From positions 124,001 to 188,000 of the forward strand of contig NZ_FWWU01000008.1 of NCBI RefSeq assembly GCF_900176165.1: a stretch of 64,000 bases of DNA. The letters run 5' to 3'. Source of the DNA: Deinococcus hopiensis KR-140 (lineage in GTDB: Bacteria; Deinococcota; Deinococci; Deinococcales; Deinococcaceae). Both the position numbers and the translations under genes were made by a program. Within the stretch, counting starts at the first letter, position 1. The number at the start of each line of letters is the position of its first letter. The notes under the pieces are model-generated. The model searched no databases. It was not told the origin of the DNA and saw nothing but the letters and a program-made list of their open reading frames with translations. Shown in pieces: positions 6,685 to 14,845 of the stretch.

Positions 6685-8217
6685 ATGCTCCCTGCGCCGG
6701 TCCCGCCTGATGAAGCCGAACGTCTGCTGGATCTCGCGCACTACCACATCCTCGACACCGGCCGTGAAGAAGTCTTTGACCGCGTTACCCGCCTCGCGGC
6801 CCGACTCCTCCACGTTCCCCTGGCTGCCATCAATTTTGTTGACGTCGACCGCCATTGGAGCAAATCCATGGTGGGCTACGACGCCCCTGAAGTCCCCCGC
6901 AATGCCACCTTCTGCGCCTGGACCATCCTGCAAGACACCCCCCTGGTCGTTCCGGACCTGACCCAGGATGTCCGCTTCGCTCACCACCCTGGCGTCGTCC
7001 ACGAACCGCATGTACGGATGTACGCCGGTGCCCCCCTCAAAACGCCAGCCGGGCAGCGCATCGGCACCCTCTGCGTTTTGGATACCGAGGCCCGAACGCT
7101 GGGTGACGAGGACTTGAAGGCGCTCCAAGACCTCGCAGCCACGGCGATGAGTGAACTGGAGTTGCGAAACCACGTGCAGCGGTTGCAACAGCAGGTGAGC
7201 GCTCAGGCCGAACACAGCCTGGACCTTCAGCGCAGCCTGGCCCATGCACACACCCTAGAAGCCGTGCATGAACTGATGGACCTTCCCCTTTCACCCGAAG
7301 ACGCGGCCCGTCAGGCAGCAGGGCTCATCGGGCAAGCGATCCATGCGGATTGGACCGGGCTCGTCATCTTCGAGGATGGTCGGCCCCACACCCAACGGGT
7401 CTACGGGGAGTCAGCGCTTCATCCCGTGTTGTTCGATCTCGCGGCGCATCTCAACGCCAGCCATACCAGCGTTACACATAGGATGGAGGGCTTAACTGAG
7501 CCGTACTACCTGGACACTTACCGGGAGCATTCCGAAGCCCTCCCCGCGGTCATCGAAGCGGGACTTCAGGCGGCAGCTTGGGTACCCCTGGGACAGTGGC
7601 AGGGAAAGACATTCCTGCTGCTCACCCTACGTGTGGGTCAGGAGCGGGAACTCCCCTGGCGTGGAAGTGACCGGACCCTGTTGGAAGCGGCGGGGCGAAG
7701 TGTCCGAGCAGCTTTTCACGCGAGGGCAGGCGTAGAGGCCGCGATACACACTGCCCGTCAGGATGCCTTAACTGGAGCATTGAACCGGCGGGCATTCGAT
7801 GAGGACCTGGAACAGCATCAGGTGTTGGGAAGTGCCTTCACGCTGGCCTTGATGGATCTGGACGGCTTTAAGGCACTCAACGATACGGAAGGGCACGCAC
7901 AGGGGGACAAGGTGCTGCAGCTGTTCGCGGGGGCCTTAAAAGCGGAATTGCAGGGGCAGGGCGAGGTGTACCGCCTTGGTGGTGACGAGTTCGTGTTGCT
8001 GCTGCCTGAGGCGTGGACGGCAGATGACGTGGACGAGGTCTTGGATGTGGCCGTGCCGATCGCGCAGCAGGGTTGTCTTGGCCGGATAGGGGCGAGTGTA
8101 GGCGTGGCTCGGAGTGCGGAAGTGGACGAGCGTGTGTCCCTGCCTGAACTGGCCGACGCGCGGATGTATGAGGCCAAGCGGCGACGGAAAGCGCTTAGGG
8201 CAGGCCAGGGAAGTTAG
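6685..8217 (+). CDS. GAF-GAF-GGDEF diguanylate cyclase
   Basis: A 510-residue soluble signalling protein. Residues ~25-165 form a GAF domain (FDRVTRLAARLLHVPLAAIN; TFCAWTILQDTPLVVPD), then a coiled-coil-like stretch (LQQQVSAQAEHSLDLQR), a second GAF-like region (~190-345) and a C-terminal GGDEF domain. The active loop GGDEF sits at 432-436 (VYRLGGDEFVLLL), preceded by the metal site LALMDLDGFKALND. No RxxD inhibitory site is visible five residues before the loop. It should make c-di-GMP from GTP in response to an unknown ligand. Two paralogues lie at 47369 and 49448. A receiver remnant follows directly. Confidence 0.92.
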   Translation: MLPAPVPPDEAERLLDLAHYHILDTGREEVFDRVTRLAARLLHVPLAAINFVDVDRHWSKSMVGYDAPEVPRNATFCAWTILQDTPLVVPDLTQDVRFAHHPGVVHEPHVRMYAGAPLKTPAGQRIGTLCVLDTEARTLGDEDLKALQDLAATAMSELELRNHVQRLQQQVSAQAEHSLDLQRSLAHAHTLEAVHELMDLPLSPEDAARQAAGLIGQAIHADWTGLVIFEDGRPHTQRVYGESALHPVLFDLAAHLNASHTSVTHRMEGLTEPYYLDTYREHSEALPAVIEAGLQAAAWVPLGQWQGKTFLLLTLRVGQERELPWRGSDRTLLEAAGRSVRAAFHARAGVEAAIHTARQDALTGALNRRAFDEDLEQHQVLGSAFTLALMDLDGFKALNDTEGHAQGDKVLQLFAGALKAELQGQGEVYRLGGDEFVLLLPEAWTADDVDEVLDVAVPIAQQGCLGRIGASVGVARSAEVDERVSLPELADARMYEAKRRRKALRAGQGS

Positions 8218-8578
8218 GGACGCGTTCGTTCCCTCAACGAAAAAAGCCCTCAGCGCCTCTGTCGAAACCAATGGCAGAGAAGCGCTGCAGGCCTTACGGC
8301 TCGGAACGGTTCAGGCGGAGGTGATCCTGCTGGACATCAACATGCCCGTGATGAATGGTTTCGACGTTCTTCGGGAGCTCAAACGCGACCCGCAGTTGAT
8401 GACGCTCCCGGTGGTGATGCTCTCCACGTCCAGCAACAAGGGTGACGTGGACATGGCGTACACCCTACATGCCAGTTCGTACTTCGAGAAGTCGACAGAT
8501 TTTGACGGGTTCATCGCGCAGATCGACGCCTTTCTGGCGTACTGGCGCCAGGCCCAGCTCGCTCCCAAGCCCGTTTAG
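8218..8578 (+). pseudogene. Receiver-domain response regulator missing its N-terminus
   Basis: The frame reads GREALQALRLGTVQAEVILL followed by DINMPVMNGFDVLREL (phospho-acceptor Asp), VVMLSTSSNK and SYFEKSTDFD (Lys of a receiver), so from beta-2 on this is a single-domain CheY-like protein. The first strand with its acidic pair is absent. No start codon suits the family, and the frame runs back into the cyclase gene. Probably a fusion junction left by deletion. Confidence 0.75.
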
Positions 8579-8782
8579 CAAAACCCCTCCTCTTCCAGCT
8601 CCAGCACGGTGCTGCCAGGCTTCCCACGCCTCTGCCCCGGCCTCCTCGTAGCAGCCCAGGTCATCCGCGAGGGCCAGGCGTTCCTCCTCGTCCGGGCCAG
8701 CGGGGGCGAGGCGGCGGTCCTCCTGGTACGCGGCGTGCACCTGGTCAGCGATCTCCACAGCGGTCAGGTTGGCAGGGTGCAT
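8575..8782 (-). pseudogene. Small acidic protein, copy B (frameshifted end)
   Basis: Starts MHPANLTAVEIADQVHAAYQ at ATG 8782 and contains LALADDLGCYEEAGAEAWEA, matching copy A. At about 8610 the frame slips: the expected ending (TVLELEEEGF and a stop at 8575) is in another frame. The open frame instead runs on to 8465 antisense to the receiver remnant. It lies downstream of the cyclase, in the opposite direction. Confidence 0.6.
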
Positions 8783-8904
8783 GGCGGCAGGGTAGCGTGG
8801 ACACAGCGGCAGTCCGCAGAACAGGAAGCCGCATAAGCCGACGACCGCCCCCTGGCTCACGCGCTTGCTGATCCAGGCGCTGGAGCGGGAGTAGACGAAA
8901 CGCG

Positions 8905-8942
8905 AAAAGGCCCCACCCGCCGCCAGGCAAGGTGGGGCTTGT
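8905..8942. repeat. Hairpin repeat, family A (copy 1), likely pilin terminator
   Basis: GGCCCCACC ... GGTGGGGC stem followed by TTGTG; on the minus strand the stem is followed by CTTTTCGCG. Lies 12 bp past the pilin stop. Similar hairpins recur at 9541, 10883, 11076, 11528, 11659, 12131 and 13206. Confidence 0.6.
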
Positions 8943-8953
8943 GTCCTCTGAGA

Positions 8954-9352
8954 TCAGGGGAGGCTCGGCATGGTGGCAGTCGCACTTTGAGCAGGCCCCT
9001 TCATGGTCTTGCCGTCCCACTGGTAGCTCACGTTGTTGCTGGAGGTGGAGTACCCGACCGTACCGTTGGCGTTCTGCTGAATCTGGCAGGCGGTCACGCT
9101 GGCGGGCAGGGCCGTCAGGTTCAGGACGTTGGCGTCCTTACACTCGGTAGAGGCGGTCAGGGTGGTTCCGCTGGCCGAGCGGTAGGCTTCGGCTGCCGTG
9201 ACCGCGTTGCGCAGCATGCTGCTCGCGGCGGTGTTGTTCGCCGCCTTACGGGCGTTCAGCAGGTTGGGGATCAGCACGGCCGCCAGGATTCCGATGATGG
9301 CGATAACGATCAGCAGCTCGATGAGGGTAAAGCCCTGGGTGGTGTTCTTCAT
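8954..9352 (-). CDS. Type IV pilin-like protein
   Basis: A 132-residue prepilin. The class III signal is clear: MKNTTQG then FTLIELLIVIAIIGILAAVL, cleaved after Gly7, with mature Glu5 (residue 12) that pairs pilins during assembly. A C-terminal Cys pair (STECKD and VTACQIQ) may close a loop in the globular head. RBS AGGAGAACACC lies right before ATG 9352, the same leader ending used by the secreted-peptide genes. It is a single pilin without assembly genes nearby, so it would depend on a pilus machine elsewhere. Confidence 0.9.
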   Translation of the reverse strand: MKNTTQGFTLIELLIVIAIIGILAAVLIPNLLNARKAANNTAASSMLRNAVTAAEAYRSASGTTLTASTECKDANVLNLTALPASVTACQIQQNANGTVGYSTSSNNVSYQWDGKTMKGPAQSATATMPSLP

Positions 9353-9847
9353 GGTGTTCTCCTGGGTGGCGCTGCGGGATAAGGGCGAGAAAGATGGTCC
9401 CTCAGGCCTTTTTATGGCTTGCAAGGCGGAGGGTCTCCCGTCCTTGCGATGCCCAAGAGAGTAAGAAGGGAATCATGTCGATTTCCTTACTGTGCTACCC
9501 CAATTCGGGGGTAGTGAACGATTTCCAGGCGTGACACGAGAAGGCCCCGCCGACTGGCAAGGGTGGGGCCTGAAAAACCCTGCGAAGCAGGGCTGTGTCT
9601 CCGACTTGACGTCGACGCAAACTCGCGCTCAACTGATCCTCCAGAGTGCAAAGCGCGGATTGCCAGTTGAATCGGAAGACCATGCCGCGCGAGGAGGGTA
9701 GGCGGTCAACAATGACCCCTCAGTCGAGGTTGCGCGACCTGAACTCCCGGGATGTCATCACCTCAAGAGATGTGTGCGGTACTCACGCTGGCACGAGTCA
9801 CCTGAGCTCGGTAAATACCATAAACACTGCACATTTAGTGCGCACCC
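9353..9847. other. Non-coding stretch with one family A hairpin
   Basis: No convincing gene. It contains the pilin leader (to ~9420), a family A hairpin at 9541-9572 (AAGGCCCCGCC / GGGTGGGGCCT) and the promoter of the receiver gene. Short frames here have no homology that can be recognised by eye. Confidence 0.5.
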
Positions 9848-9859
9848 TACCATGACTGT
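9848..9859 (+). promoter_or_regulatory. -10 box TACCAT for leaderless receiver mRNA
   Basis: TACCAT at 9848-9853 lies 6 nt before the ATG at 9860, with no ribosome site. Confidence 0.5.
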
Positions 9860-10279
9860 ATGCACTCCTCCACACCTGTTCAATCACTTCTATTGGTGGA
9901 GGACAACTCGGCCGACTTCCTGCTGATTAAGGAAGTCTTGAAAGACATAGATCTCGATCTCCAGTTGGATGTTCTTTCTGACGGGAAGAAAGTGCTGCCG
10001 TACCTCGACACTCACGCTTGTCCCAACCTCATGCTGATGGATATGCACATGCCGGGCATGACGGGTCTAGAAGTCCTGCACGCCCTGGCTGGCCGGCACG
10101 AAGGGCGGATCATAATGTGGAGCACGGGGTGCTCGGCAGCAGAGGTGCAGCGTGTCCTTGATGCGGGTGCGGACGGCTTCGTTCAGAAGCCAGGTACGTA
10201 GGACGCCCTGGTGGCGCTGCTCCGTACCCTCCTCAATGTTGCCGATGCGCCCGTGCTCCGGGATGAAAGCCAGGGCTAA
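9860..10279 (+). pseudogene. CheY-like response regulator with in-frame amber stop
   Basis: Receiver domain with acidic pair (LLLVEDNSADFLLIKEVL), phospho-acceptor Asp (LMLMDMHMPGMTGLEVL) and Lys (GFVQKPGT). A TAG at 10199-10201 follows KPGT. Reading through it continues the same frame with DALVALLRTLLNVADAPVL to a TAA at 10277, giving a normal 139-residue receiver. The short form (113 residues) lacks helix alpha-5, part of the output face. Either truncated and inactive, or an amber readthrough product. The gene stands alone. Confidence 0.75.
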
Positions 10280-10327
10280 ACTCCATGCAGTACTGGGACT
10301 CCACTGTACCGAAGGGAGCAGGCACGC

Positions 10328-10552
10328 CTACGAGTGGATGCGGGAAGCATTCGTAGGGTCCACGTCCTCCAGCATCTTCTTGATCACTCGACTCAGTTCC
10401 ATCAACGCCTGGGTCTGCTCATCGGTTGTGATCAGGTTGGGTAACTGTGCCTCCAGCTCCTCCACATACGCCAGCACTTTGGCATGGTTCAGCTGGTAAG
10501 CCAGAGTCCGAGCCTGCCGGATCGCCAGTGTCAGGAGGTCGTTCTGCGTCAT
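10328..10552 (-). CDS. Small helical hypothetical protein
   Basis: 74 residues from ATG 10552, strongly helical and heptad-like (TLAIRQARTLAYQLNHAKVL; YVEELEAQLPNLI; ALMELSRVIKKMLEDV). No family known. It converges on the receiver gene, whose read-through form ends 48 bp away. Coding character is good; function unknown. Confidence 0.55.
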   Translation of the reverse strand: MTQNDLLTLAIRQARTLAYQLNHAKVLAYVEELEAQLPNLITTDEQTQALMELSRVIKKMLEDVDPTNASRIHS

Positions 10553-10601
10553 GAGCGGGACGCATATGACCACGCTTTTATAGCCCTTCGGTATGAGCTG
10601 T

Positions 10602-10740
10602 CTATAGATGAACGCAGCGATTTTTCATCCCAGTTTCTGCCCACTGGTGGTGGCTCCCGCCGAAGAAGCCGGTGGCCAACGTATCGCCCATTGGGTTGAC
10701 CTTCACGTTGCTGAGCCCGCTCGCGCTAATGGTCTGATCC
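10602..10740 (-). pseudogene. Possible protein remnant
   Basis: One frame reads SNVKVNPMGDTLATGFFGGS then HHQWAETGM without a start or complete domain. Its glycine-aromatic style is like the strand ends of beta-barrel lipoproteins, but this is only a hint. Confidence 0.2.
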
Positions 10741-10832
10741 AAAGGTCCTTTGACCGTTTTGTCAGGTGAGATGCGTGTCAGCTGCCCGCTTCATCTATTC
10801 TGCAACTGTCAACGTTTTTCTGGAACAAACCA

Positions 10833-10882
10833 CTACCGCTTCTTCACCACAGCCCGGTACAGCGCCTCGAGTCCAGCCACGG
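10833..10882 (-). pseudogene. Duplicated 3' tip of the gene at 13329-13897
   Basis: The frame VAGLEALYRAVVKKR and a stop matches the last residues of the proline-rich protein at 13329 (VAGLEALYRAVVKRK). Only this end survives, next to a family A hairpin as in the larger copy. Confidence 0.6.
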
Positions 10883-10920
10883 AAAGGTCCTCCCCCGCCG
10901 AGAGGCAAGGTGGGCTTTTG
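10883..10920. repeat. Hairpin repeat, family A
   Basis: Degenerate stem TCCTCCCCCGCC / GGCAAGGTGGGC followed by TTTTGG. A further degenerate copy is at 11076-11110. Confidence 0.45.
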
Positions 10921-11130
10921 GTCATCCCTGGAGGTGGCCTCCAAGAGGCAAGGTCTGCCACATCAGCAAAACACCTGTGAGGAGAAGGAGGGCCAGGAGC
11001 CATTTGGAGAAGGGACGGGGCACCCCTGAAGCGTAAGGAGCTCTCTCTTACACTTCTGGCACATTCTCCACTCAGAAAGGCCCCATTGCCGAGTAAGGCA
11101 AGACCTCTTTAGAGGAAGGTTGTTGGAGGG

Positions 11131-11433
11131 TTAGTAATAGGTATGTACCGCATCTTGTCCAGTTACGTGTACCTGGCTCTGATTCTTTAGGAAAGCACGG
11201 ACCTCGGCGCGTCGTGCCTTCCCCGCCTCTGAGATGGCGTAGCATCCCAGGAGTCCTGGCGCACGGGTGATCAGACGTTCCGCGAGAAGGTACACGGGTT
11301 CCTTCGACGCAGTCCCCCGATGAACACCCTCAGGCAGGAGCAAGAGCCAGTCTTTGAGACGAATGGGACCATCTGGCATGATGGCGATCATGTAGTCCTT
11401 AGCTCGGAGTTCGCCTGGGAGTTTGCGAGTCAT
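11131..11433 (-). CDS. Winged-helix-like hypothetical protein
   Basis: 100 residues from ATG 11433, probably leaderless: TAAACT (11440-11445, minus strand) sits 6 nt before the start. The sequence LKDWLLLLPEGVHRG, EPVYLLAERLITRAPGLLGC and YAISEAGKARRAEVRAFL resembles a small winged helix in which SEAGKARR is the usual end of helix 3 in MarR/PadR-like folds. No effector domain. It could regulate neighbouring genes, but no operator was recognised. Confidence 0.6.
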   Translation of the reverse strand: MTRKLPGELRAKDYMIAIMPDGPIRLKDWLLLLPEGVHRGTASKEPVYLLAERLITRAPGLLGCYAISEAGKARRAEVRAFLKNQSQVHVTGQDAVHTYY

Positions 11434-11439
11434 GCCAGA

Positions 11440-11445
11440 AGTTTA
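11440..11445 (-). promoter_or_regulatory. -10 box TAAACT
   Basis: Six bases upstream of ATG 11433 on the minus strand; a leaderless arrangement as seen at many genes here. Confidence 0.45.
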
Positions 11446-11864
11446 AGACCACCTGTTGTCCAGACACTTCACAGCCAGACGACTCAACCGGCTCTTCAGG
11501 AAGATCAGTCTCAGCCATAAATAAGACTCCAATCCACCGACTGGCAGGGGTGGGGTTCTATTTCAGGGGCTGTGGACCTGAAGTTGTGCACAGGCTGTGG
11601 ATAAGGTTATAGGCAAAAAATATACCCTTGATTATGTCTTAACTGAAGGCAGTAAAACAAGCCTCACCCGCTGCGAAGCAAGGTGGGGCCGCCTCATATT
11701 GTTCGTCAGCCACGGGGCGCGAGCGAGGTAATCGGCTTCTGGGAAGCGTCGACAAGGGGAGCAGGCACGCTGTCAGGCCCAGGACGCGGCCCGTGGAACT
11801 TGGGGAGAGATGTGGCAAGCTAAGTGATGAAGCGTTTTTTTGATCTTCGCCGAAGTGGCTTACG
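11446..11864. other. Intergenic stretch with two family A hairpins
   Basis: No gene seen. Hairpins at 11528-11562 (CCACCGACTGG / GGGGTGGGG) and 11659-11692 (GCCTCACCC / GGTGGGGC) belong to family A. Confidence 0.5.
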
Positions 11865-12104
11865 TTGACGTCTCAATCACTTCTGGAGAGGCTCTCCCTA
11901 TCAGAGCTAACGCAACTTGTCCTCGCTTGTGAAACGCGACTGCAGCGTCTCAAGTTGAAAGAGTTGGAGGAGACAAAGTGGCACCGCGACCAGGATGGAC
12001 GCTCGCCACATTACGCTGCTTTGCAACGGGCAGAAGCGCTCGCGGACCTCGTTGGTGCGGTCTTTGATGACCGTTTGGCCCTGATGCTCCCTGGCACGCC
12101 CTAG
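11865..12104 (+). CDS. Small hypothetical protein, TTG start
   Basis: 79 residues, only possible start TTG 11865. It begins with a helical stretch (LLERLSLSELTQLVLACETR, LQRLKLKELEETKW) and ends RLALMLPGTP. Mixed charge and no GC-frame artefact look suggest a real gene. No known family. A family A hairpin at 12131 may terminate it. Confidence 0.5.
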   Translation: MTSQSLLERLSLSELTQLVLACETRLQRLKLKELEETKWHRDQDGRSPHYAALQRAEALADLVGAVFDDRLALMLPGTP

Positions 12105-12130
12105 AACTTTAAGCCTGGTTCCACCCCACC

Positions 12131-12173
12131 GAAAAAGGCCCCACCCGCCGCAAGGCAAGGTAGGGCTTTTTTC
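12131..12173. terminator. Family A hairpin with T-tract
   Basis: AAAAAGGCCCCACC ... GGTAGGGCTTTTTTC. This is the best terminator-like member, between convergent genes at 11865 (+) and 12205 (-), and could serve both. Confidence 0.65.
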
Positions 12174-12204
12174 TTTACGCCGCTGTACGTGGGGCGCCCG
12201 GCAC

Positions 12205-12957
12205 TCAAGTCCGGGGAGTGATAGGCGTAATAGGCCTTGTGGAGTTGTCGACGAGCGGTGCCAGGGGAAGAGGATTGGCCAGGGCGGTGGTGACTGCAGA
12301 GGCGATGGCGGCCGCGGCTGATGGTACAGCTGCACCTACAGCGCTCGAAATTGCCGCAGCGGACGTGGGTACCGCCTGAACGACAGCGGCAGCGATAGAA
12401 GCCGCGGCGGCAGGAACTTGTGTGGCGACCGCAGCTGCAATGGCAGCTGCAGCTGCAGGAGCAGCTTGAGCGACTTTTTGAGCGATCAGGGCAGCGGCTG
12501 CAGGGACCTGCTGAGCCACCGAGGCAGCGATCGCCGCTGCGCTCCCAGGAACAGCAAGCGCAACCTGCCCAGCAATGGCCGCTGCTGCTGTAGGGCTCGC
12601 CTTGGCCGCTGCAGTTGCAATGGCCGCGGCTTGTGCGGGAACAACCCTCGCGATGGAGCCGGCAATGGCAGCGGCAGCGTCAGGAACAGCGAGAACAGCG
12701 ACTCGCGTAATTTCTGCCGCGAGTGCAGGACGTATCTGTGCGGCGCTCGCAGCGATTGCCGCAACGAGCGTGGGGTTCCGCTGAAGCAGCGAACGTAACG
12801 CGGCCTCAAATCCGGGCGTATTGGCTTGGCTGAGCAGCACCTGAATTTGTGCTCTGACGTTTGTGGGAATCGTGCTGCTCTGCTGCTGGGCAGCGGCTGG
12901 GGAGGCAAGGAGCGCTGCGGCCAGGACGAGTTTCAAAACGCTTGAGTGACTGGACAT
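12205..12957 (-). CDS. Secreted protein of eleven 15-residue Ala-rich repeats
   Basis: 250 residues with a signal peptide (LKLVLAAALLASPAAAQ). From residue 61 to 225 the sequence divides exactly into eleven 15-residue units of the form xPxxAAAIAxxVAxx, for example VPDAAAAIAGSIARV, VPGSAAAIAASVAQQ and VPAAAALIAQKVAQA. Each unit looks like a short helix broken by Pro, so the whole may form a solenoid or superhelical rod. The tail (TRPITPITPRT) is Pro/Thr-rich. RBS GAGAGAGGAAG precedes ATG 12957. No known family is recognised; an exported structural or adhesive role is inference. Confidence 0.8.
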   Translation of the reverse strand: MSSHSSVLKLVLAAALLASPAAAQQQSSTIPTNVRAQIQVLLSQANTPGFEAALRSLLQRNPTLVAAIAASAAQIRPALAAEITRVAVLAVPDAAAAIAGSIARVVPAQAAAIATAAAKASPTAAAAIAGQVALAVPGSAAAIAASVAQQVPAAAALIAQKVAQAAPAAAAAIAAAVATQVPAAAASIAAAVVQAVPTSAAAISSAVGAAVPSAAAAIASAVTTALANPLPLAPLVDNSTRPITPITPRT

Positions 12958-13277
12958 GCGGTACTTCCTCTCTCCCTTTAGGGGAGATGAGGGACATTTA
13001 CTGTCCCAGACATAAGCATTGTCACGGCAGCATGATTAAAATCACGCCCTGCTCAAGTAGTATTTGACAGCATACACTAAATAAGGCCGCACTTAATCTA
13101 GTGGGATTACATTTCAACGGCATTTCTAACTTAAATTCAAATCCCTTTTATTTTAAATGCTAAGCAGGACGAATCTGATGACGTCCTCTCTCGGAAGTCC
13201 TACCGCAAAAGGCCCCACCACGCTGACTGGCAAGGGTGCGGCCGTTCTTTTGGCGCAAGTTGTCCGCGCCTCAGGAC
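12958..13277. other. AT-richer intergenic region
   Basis: No gene recognised. The middle (13000-13160) is clearly lower in G+C than its surroundings and contains TTGACA-like and TAATCT-like boxes of uncertain meaning. A family A hairpin lies at 13206-13252. Confidence 0.4.
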
Positions 13278-13321
13278 GGAACTGGAGTTCCGTAGGGGAG
13301 AGGCTACGGAACTCCAGTTCC
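13278..13321. terminator. Perfect 18-bp stem hairpin
   Basis: GGAACTGGAGTTCCGTAG and its exact complement flank an 8-nt loop, followed by TTTCACTCT on the plus strand. It ends 7 bp before the stop codon of the minus-strand gene at 13329, so it is probably that gene's terminator. Confidence 0.65.
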
Positions 13322-13328
13322 TTTCACT

Positions 13329-13897
13329 CTACTTTCGCTTCACGACCGCCCGGTACAGGGCCTCTAGCCCAGCCACGGCACCAGCCTTGAGCACCGGTGC
13401 GAATGGCCGAACCCAGACGGGCAGCAGCGGCACACCGTACCGGTCGAACACCACGCCCAAGATCAGGACCACCAGGGCGTCGGCGCTCTTGCCTTTGACC
13501 AGTGGCGCCCCGTCGCCTACAGCCAGGCTCACGACTCCAGCCACCATCGTCTTGAGGGACAGGGCTTCGGGGAAGCTCAGCCGTCTGTCCCCGAGTGCGG
13601 CTTTGATCTGATCAATGCCGCCCAGCACCTGGGGAAGCAGGGGGGTGAGCAGCGCGGCCAGGGCCACGTCATCCAGTGGCGCGGGCGGTAAAGGTGGGGG
13701 TGGGGGCACGAGGTCCGGCATGCCCACGGGACGACTGGAGGGCATTGGACCTGTGGGCATGGGTACAGGCCGGCCAACAGGCATGGGGCCTGTAGGGAGC
13801 GGCACAGGCCACAGCGTGGCCGTGGGGTGACGGTTCCCGCTTTGTGGCGGGCTTCGAGGATGGCCTTCACGAGGTCAGAACCGGGGGAAGGGGTCAT
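13329..13897 (-). pseudogene. Proline-rich membrane-associated protein, frameshifted
   Basis: From ATG 13897 the frame reads MTPSPGSDLVKAILEARHKA GTVTP, then must shift by one base near 13825 into the frame of PVPLPTGPMPVGRPV. That is a Pro-rich linker with MPTGPMP repeats, followed by a C-terminal domain (LTPLLPQVLGGIDQIKAALG; MVAGVVSLAVGD; ADALVVLILGVVFD). The C-terminal hydrophobic spans are compatible with a phage-type membrane protein, and a GH19 endolysin end lies just upstream, so a lysis-related role is possible but unproven. Its 3' tip is duplicated at 10833. Confidence 0.6.
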
Positions 13898-13987
13898 GGG
13901 TGCTCCTGAAAAAGGCACGGCCCCCGCGCTGGACAGGGGCCGGGGGTATTGCGGAGTGGTGGGGAATAGGAGGGAATCAAGCAGGCC

Positions 13988-14365
13988 TTACTTCATGCGC
14001 TCCAGCACCAGGTCCCCGTTCTGCCGACGCCAGACCTTCAGGCCCTCATAGGTCCACGGTCCACCGGGCGCGGGATATACGAGGCGCAGCTGCTCGACCA
14101 GTTCTTTATTCAGGTCTACCCCGCCGTACTTCGTGGCTTGTCCGTTCCACAGCACTTCCTTCCCGCCCCCGTCAATCAGGAGCACGCGGCCTGCCTGAGT
14201 GGATTGGGAGGCCAGGAACATGCTGGCGAGGCCGTAATACCGCTCCCGGTCGGCCAGGCCGTTGTACCCGCCGTTGATCCGTCGCGTGACCTCCCGGAAG
14301 TCGCCCTGATCGGCGTAAGCGTTCAGGCCCCGGTCCGTCCAGTAGGCTGCCGCGATCTGCAAAGC
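13988..14365 (-). pseudogene. GH19 chitinase/endolysin, C-terminal fragment
   Basis: The sequence AAYWTDRGLNAYADQGDFRE then VTRRINGGYNGLADRERYY is the conserved C-terminal lobe of glycoside hydrolase family 19, common as phage endolysin. It is followed by ~70 residues ending LKVWRRQNGDLVLERMK. Everything before IAAAYW, including the catalytic Glu pair, is gone; the frame upstream is unrelated. The breakpoint near 14365 coincides with a change to AT-richer DNA belonging to the VOC gene. Confidence 0.75.
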
Positions 14366-14451
14366 TGATGAAAAACCACATGAATGTAAGCCTAAGGTGA
14401 TCTCCACATCTACTTCATTGAGGGCCGTCACCTTGGTGTTTGGAGAATGAA

Positions 14452-14799
14452 ATGAAAACTATTCTAGCCTTCGTTACCCTTCTTACCCCAGACTATCAAT
14501 CCGCACGGTCGTACTTTACTGAGGTGTTGGGATTTGAACCCACCGAAGAGCGACCAAATGCGAATGCCTTTGTCAATGCCAGCGGTGCCGGCTTAGCAAT
14601 CCGTGAAGATCGTGCCCTCAACTCACCAGTCGGCTCTGGAATCACAACTTACTTTATTGTTCCAGATGTGGCGCGATACTATGATGAAGTGTCCGCACGC
14701 GGAGCAAAGATTGTAGAGCCTTTACATGACATGCCATTCGGCCGCACCTTTAGCGTGGCCACTCCAGATGGCCATCAACTGGGTTTCTACGAAGCCTGA
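14452..14799 (+). CDS. VOC-family (glyoxalase/bleomycin-resistance fold) protein
   Basis: 115 residues beginning MKTILAFVTLLTPDYQSARS with a GGAG site 6 bases upstream. The pattern SARSYFTEVLGF, ITTYFIVPDVARYYDEVSAR and FSVATPDGHQLGFYE is typical of single-domain VOC proteins (vicinal oxygen chelate: metal-dependent enzymes or drug-binding proteins). Metal-ligand positions cannot be assigned safely. Codon use is visibly more AT-rich than neighbours and the gene abuts a truncated endolysin, suggesting recent acquisition. Confidence 0.85.
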   Translation: MKTILAFVTLLTPDYQSARSYFTEVLGFEPTEERPNANAFVNASGAGLAIREDRALNSPVGSGITTYFIVPDVARYYDEVSARGAKIVEPLHDMPFGRTFSVATPDGHQLGFYEA

Positions 14800-14812
14800 T
14801 AACAAAATATTA

Positions 14813-14845
14813 AAGCCTCCTCGGCCGAATCTTGTGCCAAGGAGG
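14813..14845 (+). terminator. Hairpin after VOC gene
   Basis: GCCTCCT / AGGAGGC stem about 15 bp past the VOC stop codon; no strong T-tract. Confidence 0.45.

Noticed and set aside
12205..12957. Alanine-rich frame as a chance product of GCN repeats
   Set aside because: Signal peptide, ribosome site, exact 15-residue phasing with varied codons and a non-repetitive N-terminus argue for a real gene.
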